A stretch of 64,000 nt of DNA from Listeria goaensis (GTDB lineage Bacteria > Bacillota > Bacilli > Lactobacillales > Listeriaceae). Each line of letters begins with the position of its first letter. Position 1 is the stretch's first letter. This document shows positions 20,301-28,725 of this stretch, in pieces. The DNA lies in NCBI RefSeq assembly GCF_900186125.1, contig NZ_FYBQ01000006.1, positions 1 through 64,000 of the forward strand, written 5' to 3'. The notes under the pieces were generated by a model, which was given only the letters and a program-made list of their open reading frames with translations, ran no database searches and was not told the origin of the DNA. The position numbers and the translations under genes are program-made.

Positions 20301-20869
20301 AATTCTTCTGTGATTGGATAGACATCGATAATGCCACCGCGAATGCTGAATTCTCCGGGCGTATTGACCATACCACTCATTGTATAGCCCATTGTCACGA
20401 GGCTTTCTTTTAACTGTTCGGGATCAATTTCCTCACCTTGAACAATTTGCAGGTTGTATTTTTTCCATAACGAAACGGGCGGAAGTATTTTTCGAAGCCC
20501 TGCTACAGGGACAACTAAAATTCCCGGTTTTTCCGAAAGAAGAAAGTCGAGTGCTTCTACGCGCTGACCGCGAAGTTCGGGGCTTGATACGCTTAGTTCG
20601 GAGGAAATGAGTTCGTCTGCCGGGTATAAAAATAGGCGGTCAAAGTCGATTAATGTGAGCAAATCATCGTACAATTTTTGCGCGTGATACAAATTATGTG
20701 TGACGAGCAACGTTTGTTTTTGTGTCGCTCCTTCGAGTACGCTCGCAAAAAGTGCGCGCGATGAACCCGATAATCCTGTTACGAGTTGTGATTCTTTTTT
20801 ATCGTTAACCGCACTAATGATTTGGCGGATTTCTTTTTGTTCAAAAATTAATTGTTTTAAACCTTTCAA
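17330..20869 (-). CDS. mfd: Transcription-repair coupling factor Mfd
   Basis: About 1,179 residues. Removes RNA polymerase stalled at lesions and recruits UvrA. A UvrB-like N-terminal module is followed by the RNAP-interaction domain (VGDYVVHVNHGIARYVG) and a RecG-like translocase. The Walker A motif is GDVGYGKTEVA, the DEEQ box is VDEEQRFGV, and a TRG/TRCF C-terminal domain ends the protein. Both candidate starts are TTG. I prefer 20869 because GAGGAG is 8-9 bases upstream; 20875 has only 3 bases. It lies directly downstream of pth as in Bacillus. Confidence 0.97.
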   Translation of the reverse strand: MKGLKQLIFEQKEIRQIISAVNDKKESQLVTGLSGSSRALFASVLEGATQKQTLLVTHNLYHAQKLYDDLLTLIDFDRLFLYPADELISSELSVSSPELRGQRVEALDFLLSEKPGILVVPVAGLRKILPPVSLWKKYNLQIVQGEEIDPEQLKESLVTMGYTMSGMVNTPGEFSIRGGIIDVYPITEEFPVRIELFDTEIDSLRYFDVETQRSHQKLAEFRILPATEILLEQAYFPDIVTRLEKGLAATLKNMKNEEDKQGLMENIETDLELLRSGIKPDMFFKYIGLAYPDPASLLDYAAQDMLFVLDEYGRIQETDERLEKEEAEWHTETLSRLETVRDVKLGHHFKELMESVRTPKIYLTLFQKAHSAMRVSQTTNLVYKQMQQFHGQMSVLKTELDSWHKNNYAVVILAPSIERATKMQQTLADYDMESVILTREEDVPKYGAVQFVIGTFQNGFELPLAKVVIISETELFNKKTKKVKKRQKLSNAERIQSYSELKVGDYVVHVNHGIARYVGMETLEISGVHKDYLLLVYQGEDKLFIPVEQLDLVQKYVGAEGKAPKLNKLGGSEWKRVKTKVKASVQDIADDLIKLYAEREAEKGFAFSPDSDMQREFEDSFPYQPTEDQIRSIREIKHDMERIRPMDRLLVGDVGYGKTEVALRAAFKAVMDGKQVAFLVPTTILAQQHFETMKERFQGFPINIGLLSRFRTRKQQNETISGLASGTVDIVVGTHRLLSKDVKYRDLGFLIVDEEQRFGVTHKEKIKQIRSKIDVLTLTATPIPRTLHMSMLGVRDLSVIETPPANRFPVQTYVTEQNNVLVREAIERELAREGQVYYLYNRVESILQKADEISMLVPDARVAVAHGQMTESELESVILSFLEGEYDVLVTTTIIETGVDIPNVNTLFVQNADHMGLSQLYQLRGRVGRWNRIAYAYFMYQKDKILREEAEKRLQAIKEFTELGSGFKIAMRDLSIRGAGNILGAQQHGFIDSVGFDLYSQMLKEAIEARRPKEEQEPVAPVEIDIQVDAYIPEYYITDSRQKIEMYKRFRNVLDVEELESLKSDMMDRFGEYPEEVEYLFTVTELRVHALLVGVELIKEEAKKITILFSEKGTGNIRGDKVMEVISEYGRNVGVGMEGTCLKLTMNVQNKSLQEWLYAVKAIIENLKTALKEPSEVEN

Positions 20870-20937
20870 AGTCAACCTCTCCTCTTCCCATCTTCAATTG
20901 CTTATTTGTCAGAAAATTCCTTCTTCCCAACACGAGC

Positions 20938-20985
20938 AACTAAGCACGCATAAGCTAGACTTTTACTAGCTCAGCACGCTTAGTT
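20938..20985 (-). terminator. Hairpin at the pth 3' end
   Basis: AACTAAGC (20938-20945) pairs with GCTTAGTT (20978-20985), which includes the pth stop, with inner AGCTAG/CTAGCT pairing. There is no T tract, so termination may be weak and mfd may be cotranscribed with pth. Confidence 0.45.
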
Positions 20986-21534
20986 ATAGCGATTCATTAC
21001 ATCTAGAAACGACATTTTAGTCGCATCTTCAATGGCATCTGCGCTTTTTTTTATGGCCGCAATTATATCTGGTTGTTCTATTTTTTGAAAATCCCCGAGC
21101 ACGTAATGAATGATTTCACCTTTTGGCGGTCGGTCAATCCCTACACGAATTCGGTTAAAATCTTGTGTTTTTAAATGTTGAATCAACGAACGCATCCCGT
21201 TATGTCCACCTGCACTGCCTTTTTGCCGCAGCCTGATTTTCCCAACTGGCAAATCCAAATCATCATATACAACGATTAAATCTTCTATATCAATTTGATA
21301 ATAATCCATAAGCGGACGAACACACTCACCAGATACATTCATAAACGTCAGCGGTTTTACGAGCAACACTTTCTCGCCGTTTATTACGAGCTGACTCACC
21401 ATGCCATTAAATTTCGAACTTTTCCAAGGCGCACTAAAACGATAGCTAAGTTCATCAACTACCATGAACCCAACATTGTGCCTTGTTCGTTCATATTTTT
21501 TTCCTGGATTTCCCAGTCCAACAATCATCTTCAT
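20980..21534 (-). CDS. pth: Peptidyl-tRNA hydrolase
   Basis: Recycles peptidyl-tRNA released from ribosomes. 184 residues, standard length. Family motifs are [19 protein letters not shown] with the catalytic His19, [10 protein letters not shown], and [25 protein letters not shown]. The order ctc-pth-mfd is conserved in Bacillales. The promoter is 21606-21634, and the leader has an imperfect 11-base hairpin (about 21551-21576). Confidence 0.97.
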   Translation of the reverse strand: MKMIVGLGNPGKKYERTRHNVGFMVVDELSYRFSAPWKSSKFNGMVSQLVINGEKVLLVKPLTFMNVSGECVRPLMDYYQIDIEDLIVVYDDLDLPVGKIRLRQKGSAGGHNGMRSLIQHLKTQDFNRIRVGIDRPPKGEIIHYVLGDFQKIEQPDIIAAIKKSADAIEDATKMSFLDVMNRYN

Positions 21535-21605
21535 CCATTTATTCTCCTATGCACACGAAAACCACTTCATAAATGAACTGGTTTCACTAGAAAGTTATTG
21601 CCTAA

Positions 21606-21634
21606 ATTATAACATGCGATTTAGAGTTTTGAAA
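21606..21634 (-). promoter_or_regulatory. pth promoter
   Basis: Minus strand: -35 TTTCAA (21629-21634), 17-base spacer, -10 TATAAT (21606-21611), about 65 bases before the pth start. Confidence 0.6.
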
Positions 21635-21714
21635 GTTTTTCATATAACAGAATGTAAATATCAGTTAACTAAAAAAGGGCAGATAGACATTGCAATGCCT
21701 GATATTAACTTCTA

Positions 21715-21828
21715 TAAAATAAAAAAACTCAACAATTAAGTTGAGCAGCCTTTAAGCAAGAATTCATCTGGTGATTCTATACTTTCTTCTATTGATGAGC
21801 TTTACCCCATTTAAATTACTTATTCGCT
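21715..21828 (-). ncRNA. Candidate small RNA between ctc and pth
   Basis: An isolated intrinsic terminator (CTCAAC/GTTGAG, 21727-21744, followed on the minus strand by TTTTTTATTTT) lies between the ctc terminator and the pth promoter, where no gene ends. A possible promoter lies upstream: -35 TTTACG (21858-21863), 17 bases, -10 TAGAAT (21835-21840). This would give an RNA of about 110 nt. There is no ORF with a ribosome-binding site, but the stretch just before the terminator could be the end of a decayed gene. Confidence 0.35.
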
Positions 21829-21871
21829 GTTTGCATTCTAAACCCTTACTTCATTTCCGTAAACAAAAATG

Positions 21872-21908
21872 AAGCGCAAGGTTTTCAAAACAAAAACCTT
21901 GCGCTTTT
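21872..21908 (-). terminator. ctc terminator
   Basis: AAGCGCAAGGTTTT (21872-21885) pairs with AAAACCTTGCGCTT (21893-21906), directly after the ctc stop. Confidence 0.85.
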
Positions 21909-21914
21909 TCTTAT

Positions 21915-22541
21915 TTATTCAACTGGCTCTTCTGCTGACCCGTGAGCTGCTTCTGGTTCGGCAACTTCTTCACCGGCTGTTGTTTCAACTTCGGTACGTG
22001 GTGCAGCAACAGTTACTACAGCTTCTTCCACGTCTGTTTTAATTTCAAAATCGGTATTTTTAGGAATATCACCCACTGCAAGTGAGTCACCAATCGCTAA
22101 TTTTGTAATATCTACTTCAATTGCTTCTGGAAGCTTATCTGGCGTTGCGGCAACCGTCACTTCATAAAGGACTTGTTGCAAGACGCCGCCTTCTTTAACC
22201 CCAGAAGATTCTCCTACTAAATCAATACGCACATCTGCTTCAACTTCTTCGCTCATGTTCACGGCTAAGAAATCGACATGGATTAGTTCGTCTTTTAGTG
22301 GATCTATTTGGTATTCGTGTAAAAGAACATTTAATTTTTTTCCATCAATAGTTACTGAGAATACTGCATTACGCCCATGTTCTCGAATCGTTTTAATTAA
22401 CTCAAGGGAATCAACTGAAATCGTAATATTCTCAGATTGATAACCGTAAATAATACCTGGAATACGACCTGCCACACGGATTTCTGTCACTTGCGAATGT
22501 TGTTTCGTATCTCTTTTTTGAACTTCTAAATTAGTTGCCAT
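21915..22541 (-). CDS. ctc: Ribosomal protein bL25/general stress protein Ctc
   Basis: Binds 5S rRNA; in Listeria and Bacillus it belongs to the sigma-B general stress regulon. 208 residues: an N-terminal L25 domain (ATNLEVQKRD...VAGRIPGIIYG) and the TL5/CTC C-terminal beta domain (about 95-185), with an acidic, alanine-rich tail. I chose the ATG at 22541, which follows GGAGTG; a longer frame to 22565 has no SD. A sigma-B promoter lies at 22589-22613. Confidence 0.95.
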   Translation of the reverse strand: MATNLEVQKRDTKQHSQVTEIRVAGRIPGIIYGYQSENITISVDSLELIKTIREHGRNAVFSVTIDGKKLNVLLHEYQIDPLKDELIHVDFLAVNMSEEVEADVRIDLVGESSGVKEGGVLQQVLYEVTVAATPDKLPEAIEVDITKLAIGDSLAVGDIPKNTDFEIKTDVEEAVVTVAAPRTEVETTAGEEVAEPEAAHGSAEEPVE

Positions 22542-22588
22542 AAAAAATTCACTCCACTCATTCATTTTGTATTCTACAATAACTATCT

Positions 22589-22613
22589 TTACCCTAGTAG
22601 TAAAAGTTAAAAC
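22589..22613 (-). promoter_or_regulatory. Sigma-B promoter of ctc
   Basis: Minus strand GTTT (22610-22613), 15 bases, GGGTAA (22589-22594). This fits the sigma-B consensus GTTT-N13-15-GGGWAT with one mismatch. The spacing to the ctc start, about 50 bases, is suitable, and ctc is a classic sigma-B target. Confidence 0.75.
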
Positions 22614-22855
22614 AATTAGAAAGTCGCCTTAAACCAAGTTTTTCGGCAAACAAGGTTTATTTTCTTTCATAAAAGGTAAACAGAAACTAGCGTGAAATTT
22701 AGTTATCATACTTCAATTTTAGCGCAATCCGATGTATTTCTCAAAAAATTACTGCGTTAATTATAGAAATATTTGGAATGGAAGAGCTTTCAAACTGTAT
22801 TACAGCGTTTTCATAAATTTATTAGTACAAATTTCCAAATTAAGGACGTTCAGGG

Positions 22856-22884
22856 TTTCACAATGTGTAATAAAGTGTTATACT
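22856..22884 (+). promoter_or_regulatory. ldh promoter
   Basis: -35 TTTCAC (22856-22861), 17-base spacer, -10 TATACT (22879-22884), about 40 bases before the ldh ATG. The -35 is part of a near-palindrome TTTCACAATGTGTAA. Redox control by Rex is known for ldh in relatives, but the half-site order here is reversed from the Rex consensus. Confidence 0.6.
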
Positions 22885-22906
22885 GTATTAGTAAAAAGTT
22901 TGCTAA

Positions 22907-23860
<954 letters not shown>

Positions 23861-23877
23861 TTGAACAACACCCACGT

Positions 23878-23918
23878 AAAGAAGCTAGGAATCACTTTCC
23901 TAGCTTCTTTGATTTTCT
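23878..23918 (+). terminator. ldh terminator
   Basis: AAAGAAGCTAGGAA (23878-23891) pairs with TTTCCTAGCTTCTTT (23896-23910), followed by a T-rich tail. About 18 bases after the ldh stop. Confidence 0.85.
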
Positions 23919-23962
23919 TTTTAAAACGAGGTACACTAAAGAAAAATAAAGGAGGCTGACAT

Positions 23963-24295
23963 ATGATTACAACAACATCTCCAAATATTGAAGGGCAAAA
24001 AATCGTCGAGTATAAGAAAATTGTATTCGGTGAAGTCATTACAGGCGTGAATTTCGTCAAAGATATCGGTGCTGGTTTGCGGAATTTCTTCGGCGGTCGT
24101 TCGCAAGGCTATGAGGACGAATTAATTGCGGCGCGTGAAGAAGCGATTCGCGAAATGGAAAACCGCGCTGAACAACTTGGAGCGAATGCGATTATCGGCG
24201 TAGACATCGATTATGAGGTACTCGGCGCTGACAATGGTATGCTGATGGTCACAGCATCTGGCACTGCGGTTGTGATTGAAGTTCAAGATTATTAA
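23963..24295 (+). CDS. UPF0145 (YbjQ-family) protein
   Basis: 110 residues, all one YbjQ/UPF0145 domain: [19 protein letters not shown], then [16 protein letters not shown] and a C-terminal [11 protein letters not shown]. Members form pentamers and are sometimes labelled heavy-metal binding, but the function is unproven. The gene corresponds to the UPF0145 gene beside ldh in L. monocytogenes, so it marks the ancestral right flank of the LIPI-1 site. SD AAAGGAGG. Confidence 0.9.
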   Translation: MITTTSPNIEGQKIVEYKKIVFGEVITGVNFVKDIGAGLRNFFGGRSQGYEDELIAAREEAIREMENRAEQLGANAIIGVDIDYEVLGADNGMLMVTASGTAVVIEVQDY

Positions 24296-24305
24296 GCGTA
24301 AAAAC

Positions 24306-24372
24306 AAGCATACATCTAATGAAAACCATTATCCAAGATGGCATTATCACTAGATGTATGCTTCTTTATTTT
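24306..24372 (+). terminator. Terminator between the UPF0145 gene and the PTS cassette
   Basis: AAGCATACATCTA (24306-24318) pairs with TAGATGTATGCTT (24351-24363), with a 32-base loop that can form a small inner hairpin. A CTTTATTTTT tail follows on the plus strand. It separates two converging units. Confidence 0.7.
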
Positions 24373-24396
24373 TACAGAATAAAATCTAACTATAGC

Positions 24397-24717
24397 TTAA
24401 ACTTTTTCTGATTTGAGTTCTTCCCATATTGCAATCATTTCATACGCAACATCGCGCAATGAGTATGTGGTCATAAATTGGTCTTCTGCATGCATAAAAA
24501 GAATGGAAACAGGCACTTCGTCGCCTTCAGATTCTTTTTGAATGAGTTCAACATGCTTCTTGTGCCCATCACTTAAATAGCGATTCGCCTCATCGATTTT
24601 CCCGTAGGCGATTTTAAACTTCCCCTGCCTCGCTAGCTGCATGGCTTCAATAATACAACTTCTAGCTGCGCCGACTGAACTAATAATTTCAAACGACGCT
24701 AATTCCATCCCTTCCAT
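24397..24717 (-). CDS. PTS lactose/cellobiose-family IIA component
   Basis: 106-residue cytoplasmic phosphocarrier. Helical, with a conserved ASFEIISSVGAARS start and the phosphorylation-site region LFMHAEDQFMTT, where His76 is the expected phosphoacceptor. It is the last gene of the operon IIC-IIB-GH3-IIA, three bases after the glucosidase. The sequence is diverged from standard LicA/ChbA (FMTT rather than LMT), so the sugar cannot be read off; a beta-glucoside is most likely from the context. Confidence 0.88.
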   Translation of the reverse strand: MEGMELASFEIISSVGAARSCIIEAMQLARQGKFKIAYGKIDEANRYLSDGHKKHVELIQKESEGDEVPVSILFMHAEDQFMTTYSLRDVAYEMIAIWEELKSEKV

Positions 24718-24720
24718 GAG

Positions 24721-26976
24721 TTAAGCCTCCTCAATCTCTATCACTGTTTCTAAAAAAGTTTCCCGGCCGTTTCCAATGAAAATATCGACTTTCCCGGGTT
24801 CAAGTTGGTATTTTTTCTGACTAGACCAAACTTCAAGTTCTTTTTTTCCAATTTTAAAGCACATCGTTTGATGTTCATTAGCTTTTAGTTCCATTTTGCA
24901 AAAGGCTTTCAATTCGCGTTTGCGCCTTGTGATACTACCAGTCCTGCCATGCACGTATAGTTGGATGACTTCTTTTCCAGTGCGCGCTGAAACGTTTGCT
25001 ACGCCTACTTTCAAAATAAAAGTCTCGCCTTGTTCAAGTTTTTCTACAGAAAGAATTGATGTTTCAGTGGTTAACGACTGATATTCAAACGTGCTGTAGC
25101 TTTTTCCGTAGCCGAATGGGTATAGTGCGGCGCCGCTTTCGTCAAAGTAGTTTTCTTGGTAGACGACGTCCTTTTGGTTGTAGTACACGGGCAGTTGCCC
25201 CGTTTGGCGCGGAATGCTAACAGGCAGTTTTGCCGACGGATTGTTGTGTCCGAATAGCGTTTCCGCGATTGCTACGCCGCCTTGCGCGCCCGGATAAAAC
25301 GACATGAGTAGCGCGTCTGTAGTTTCCGCGATTTCAGCGATTGCATTTGGTCGACCGGCAATGATAACAACGGTGAGCGGAATGTGTAGTTCGCGCATCT
25401 TTCGGTACAGCTCCATCTGACATTCCGGGAGTTCCAGGCTTGCCACATCGACGTTTTCGCCAGCGTCCATGTTCGGCCCCTTTGAGCTAACCGCGCCGTT
25501 TTTCAGAAATTCCATATCGAAATTTCGCGCGCTTGAACCGCCCAGCACAAGCACAATGTGATCGGCATTCGCCGCAGCTTCTTGCGCGCGGTTTAAACTC
25601 TCTGGAAGTCGTTCGCGAATTTCAGCACCTTTTTCATGCGTAATCACCACATCATCAGGCGCCACCTGCCGCATGCCAGCTAGAACGGTCACACCGCGCC
25701 CAGCTTTTTGCGGCGCCGTATAATCGCCAAGCTGATTGTAAAGCGCATCCGCGTTCGGGCCGATGACCGCAATATTTTTTACTTTTTTTGAAAAAGGCAG
25801 CGTTTGATTTCGGTTTTCCAGCAAGCAAACACTTTCTCTGGCTGCCTCCAAATTTATCTCCCGAAAATCAACTTCCGGAACTGCCTCATCTACGTAAGGA
25901 TTGTCAAACAGGCCAAGTTCAAATTTCAGGGTGAGAACCCGCCGCACAGCTCGGTCGATTATTTTTTCTTCCAAAAGACCATGTTGAAAAGCCGATTCAA
26001 TGTGCGGGTAAACTTCGTCCCACAAACTTAAATCCACCCCGGCTGAAAGCGCCATTTTAGCGGCCGCCTCTTCAGTGCCACCAAGCATCAAAAGTCGGTC
26101 GAGTGCGCAGCCATCTGCCATAACGACACCCGAAAACCCAATTTCCGTTCGCAAAATATCCGTCAAGAGCGCCTCGTTCGCATGACAAGGGATGCCGTCG
26201 ATTTCATTGTACGCTGCCATGACGCCCTTTGCCGCTTTCCCAGCAACCATCGGCGGTAAAAATATCTCTCTAAGTTCGCGCTCCCCAATTGAAACCGGCC
26301 CCGAATTGTGCCCGCCAACCGGCTCACCTTGCGCCGCAAAGTGTTTCAGCACGACAGCAATTCGCTGATTTTCCTGCATGCCCGAAACAAGCGCCTCCGT
26401 CATCTCACCCGCCAAATACGGATCCTCGCCAAAACACTCCTCCGAACGCCCCCATCTCGGGTCACGTAAAACATCAAGCGCTGAGGCTAAAGCTAGATGG
26501 ACGCCTTTCGAGGCAATTTCCTCCCCCACGGCTCTCGCCGTCCGTTTTTGAAGCCCCTTATTAAATGAAGCCCCTTTCGCGAGATTGACCGGATACGACT
26601 CACTTTCGACCGCCTGGTGCCCATGTGGCACTTCTTCTGAAAGAAGCATTGGAATACCAAGACGCGTGTTTTCCATTACATATTTTTGAAGTAAATTTGC
26701 GGCCTTCGCGGACTGTGCGCGGGGAATCCCCGTTGATTCGTCCATTTTCGACCACGGATCTGCCCGAAATAAGCCATACAACGCGCCTATGCCACCAAAT
26801 CTTTCAACTTCGTCTTTAAACTTATCCGTCAATTCAAGTTCAGCGTTTTCATTCCAAGCGAAAGTTTCCCAGCCATATAAGCGCTGATTTAGTTGTCCGC
26901 ATTTTTCTTGTAATGTCATTTTTTGCAAAAGTTCTTCCACTCGTTCAGAAATCGGTTGTGTCGCCACATGAAACAC
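24721..26976 (-). CDS. Beta-glucosidase, glycoside hydrolase family 3
   Basis: 751 residues with GH3 N-terminal, C-terminal and fibronectin-III-like domains. Visible motifs are RDPRWGRSEECFGEDP (171-186), KHFAA (211-215), and the nucleophile region GFSGVVMADG with probable nucleophile Asp288. There is no signal peptide, so it acts in the cytoplasm on sugar brought in by the flanking PTS. A GH3 enzyme here is notable because PTS-imported beta-glucosides are usually cleaved by GH1 or GH4 6-phospho-glucosidases. SD AAAGGAG at 7 bases. Confidence 0.92.
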   Translation of the reverse strand: MFHVATQPISERVEELLQKMTLQEKCGQLNQRLYGWETFAWNENAELELTDKFKDEVERFGGIGALYGLFRADPWSKMDESTGIPRAQSAKAANLLQKYVMENTRLGIPMLLSEEVPHGHQAVESESYPVNLAKGASFNKGLQKRTARAVGEEIASKGVHLALASALDVLRDPRWGRSEECFGEDPYLAGEMTEALVSGMQENQRIAVVLKHFAAQGEPVGGHNSGPVSIGERELREIFLPPMVAGKAAKGVMAAYNEIDGIPCHANEALLTDILRTEIGFSGVVMADGCALDRLLMLGGTEEAAAKMALSAGVDLSLWDEVYPHIESAFQHGLLEEKIIDRAVRRVLTLKFELGLFDNPYVDEAVPEVDFREINLEAARESVCLLENRNQTLPFSKKVKNIAVIGPNADALYNQLGDYTAPQKAGRGVTVLAGMRQVAPDDVVITHEKGAEIRERLPESLNRAQEAAANADHIVLVLGGSSARNFDMEFLKNGAVSSKGPNMDAGENVDVASLELPECQMELYRKMRELHIPLTVVIIAGRPNAIAEIAETTDALLMSFYPGAQGGVAIAETLFGHNNPSAKLPVSIPRQTGQLPVYYNQKDVVYQENYFDESGAALYPFGYGKSYSTFEYQSLTTETSILSVEKLEQGETFILKVGVANVSARTGKEVIQLYVHGRTGSITRRKRELKAFCKMELKANEHQTMCFKIGKKELEVWSSQKKYQLEPGKVDIFIGNGRETFLETVIEIEEA

Positions 26977-26988
26977 TCCTTTCTGGCA

Positions 26989-27294
26989 TTATTTTGCTAA
27001 CAGTCCAAGTCCTTGTTCTAGAACTTTTTCGCCATTCATTCGACCGTAGTCGACAATTGCGATGACGTCCACTGGTTTGTCACCCACGGTTTCAGCAACT
27101 TTGTCTTTCATATAGCTTACTTGCGGGCCAAGCAAAATCGCATCTGCATGGCGCCAATTTTTTTCAAAATCCGTTTCCGAAATCGCCCAAATCTCAATTT
27201 CAATACCTTGCTCAGCAGCACTTTTTTGCATTTTTTTAACTAAAACGCTCGTAGACATTCCAGCGTTACACATTAACATCAATTTTTTCATCAA
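26989..27294 (-). CDS. PTS lactose/cellobiose-family IIB component
   Basis: 101 residues with the P-loop-like LMLMCNAGMSTSVLVKKM; Cys9 is the phosphorylated cysteine that passes phosphate from IIA to the sugar during transport by IIC. It lies 9 bases after IIC and 12 bases before the GH3 gene, in a single operon. Confidence 0.93.
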   Translation of the reverse strand: MMKKLMLMCNAGMSTSVLVKKMQKSAAEQGIEIEIWAISETDFEKNWRHADAILLGPQVSYMKDKVAETVGDKPVDVIAIVDYGRMNGEKVLEQGLGLLAK

Positions 27295-27303
27295 AATCAG
27301 CTC

Positions 27304-28599
27304 CTACGCTTTTAAATTATCATTTGCTTTTAGGAATGGTAGGTATAGCAAGATACAGACACCTATTAGGAAGACTTGAAAAACAGCCGCTCGCCAGTCG
27401 CCACCTGTTGCTAAAAAGCCAGATATGACTGGTGGTGTCGTCCACGGTACGAGTACAACGACTTTGGAAATCATGCCGATACTTGTTGCGATGTAAGCAA
27501 GTAATAGACAAAGCGGAGTTGATAAGATAAACGGAATCATCAAACTCAGGTTGTACACTATCGGCAGACCGAAAACAACTGGTTCATTAATGTTGAATAT
27601 TCCCGGCGCAGCGGATAATCCGGCAATTTCGCGGTAATCTTTTCGTTTGCTCCAAATGAAGATGGCGATAAGCAGCGCAATTGTGTTACCACCGCCACCC
27701 ATGACGCCGAAAATATCACGGAAAGTTGTATTGATGATATGCGGAATTGTTGTGCCGTCTGCAAATGCCGTCATATTTTCTTGCATATTCGCGAGTAAAA
27801 CGGGGTCCATAATGGGGCCTAGTATACCGCTTCCTGCAATCCCAATGGAATATAACATTTGCGAAATCAGCATTAAGGTAAGGAAACCAGGTACGCTTGT
27901 CACTAAGAACGTTAGTGGTTGTTGAATGACAGCGCTAATAATGGAATATAAATCTAAGCTAAAGATTAAGTTAACGATGAACGAAATAAATGCGAATAAT
28001 AATACTGTAAGCATTGTTGGAATTAAAACGTTAAACGATTTAATAACTGCTGGCGGTACGCTTTCCCCCGAAATGCGAATTTTCATTTTCTCGCTCTTTG
28101 AAAGTCGAATAAAAACTTCTGTCGAGAGTAGCGCCGTGACAATCCCGACAAACATGCCTGCAGAACCTGTAAGCGCTGTCGGAATAACGCCAGAAACTTC
28201 AACGGCTTCTTTTGCGCCAACTGGTACAACCGAAGTCATGAGTGGAATAAAAATAACGATAAGAGCAATGGTTTGTAGCGCTGGCGCAAATGGATTTTCA
28301 AATTTCCGATTTTGTGCCAAAAAGTATGAAACCGACGCGCCGATGAGCAAGGTGATGATGCCTAGCGTCCCGTTCACGATACTCGTTCCAAGCTCTTGCC
28401 ATTTGGTTAAGGTGGCGGAACTAATAATATTGGACATAAAACCGTCTGGCTTAATGATGACATTATTAATTAAAACCATAAAACCGGATAACATAATAAA
28501 TGGAAGAATTGTGGCAAAAGCATCTCGCATTGATTTCAAGTGTATTTGATTGCCTAATTTTTGTGATAGCCATGTTAATTTTTCAATGAATTTTTTCAT
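27304..28599 (-). CDS. PTS lactose/cellobiose-family IIC permease
   Basis: 431-residue membrane permease with about ten hydrophobic segments. The family features LKSMRDAFATILPFIMLSGFM at the N-terminus and FNINEPVVFGLPIVYNL near residue 340 are visible. The ATG at 28599 was chosen because GGAGGG is 7 bases upstream; the ATG two codons earlier overlaps the SD. It is the first gene of the cassette, 119 bases downstream of its probable PRD regulator, with a candidate operator and cre site in the gap. Confidence 0.92.
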   Translation of the reverse strand: MKKFIEKLTWLSQKLGNQIHLKSMRDAFATILPFIMLSGFMVLINNVIIKPDGFMSNIISSATLTKWQELGTSIVNGTLGIITLLIGASVSYFLAQNRKFENPFAPALQTIALIVIFIPLMTSVVPVGAKEAVEVSGVIPTALTGSAGMFVGIVTALLSTEVFIRLSKSEKMKIRISGESVPPAVIKSFNVLIPTMLTVLLFAFISFIVNLIFSLDLYSIISAVIQQPLTFLVTSVPGFLTLMLISQMLYSIGIAGSGILGPIMDPVLLANMQENMTAFADGTTIPHIINTTFRDIFGVMGGGGNTIALLIAIFIWSKRKDYREIAGLSAAPGIFNINEPVVFGLPIVYNLSLMIPFILSTPLCLLLAYIATSIGMISKVVVLVPWTTPPVISGFLATGGDWRAAVFQVFLIGVCILLYLPFLKANDNLKA

Positions 28600-28621
28600 G
28601 TGCATTCCCTCCTATAACTTA

Positions 28622-28637
28622 AATATAGCGCTTTCTT
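28622..28637 (-). promoter_or_regulatory. Candidate cre site over the -10 of the PTS operon
   Basis: The minus strand reads AAGAAAGCGCTATATT, which fits the CcpA cre consensus WTGNNARCGNWWWCAW at most positions. It overlaps a -10 TATATT (28622-28627), so carbon catabolite repression of the beta-glucoside operon is plausible. Confidence 0.45.
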
Positions 28638-28659
28638 TATTGGAAATAAATGCAGTCTT

Positions 28660-28688
28660 TTTCCGCAACCTCTGGCAAGTAGCGGAAA
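28660..28688 (-). promoter_or_regulatory. Inverted repeat, probable operator for the PRD regulator
   Basis: TTTCCGC (28660-28666) and GCGGAAA (28682-28688) form a perfect 7-base inverted repeat with a 15-base spacer. It is centred about 50 bases upstream of the -10 of the PTS operon, whose -35 is poor. This is a fitting place for an activator site. Confidence 0.5.
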
Positions 28689-28695
28689 TCAAAAA

Positions 28696-28725
28696 AACAT
28701 GAGAGCCATTTTTCACCCTCATGTT
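28696..28725 (-). terminator. Terminator of the PRD regulator gene
   Basis: AACATGAG and CTCATGTT form the stem, followed on the minus strand by seven T. The stop codon of the regulator is part of the stem. Confidence 0.7.

Noticed and set aside
21464-21739. 91-codon plus-strand ORF between pth and ctc
   Set aside because: Overlaps the pth start and promoter, has no SD, and ends in the orphan terminator stem.
27926-28549. 207-codon plus-strand ORF inside the PTS IIC gene
   Set aside because: Antisense shadow of a hydrophobic protein; composition is that of a reversed membrane gene and there is no promoter or SD.
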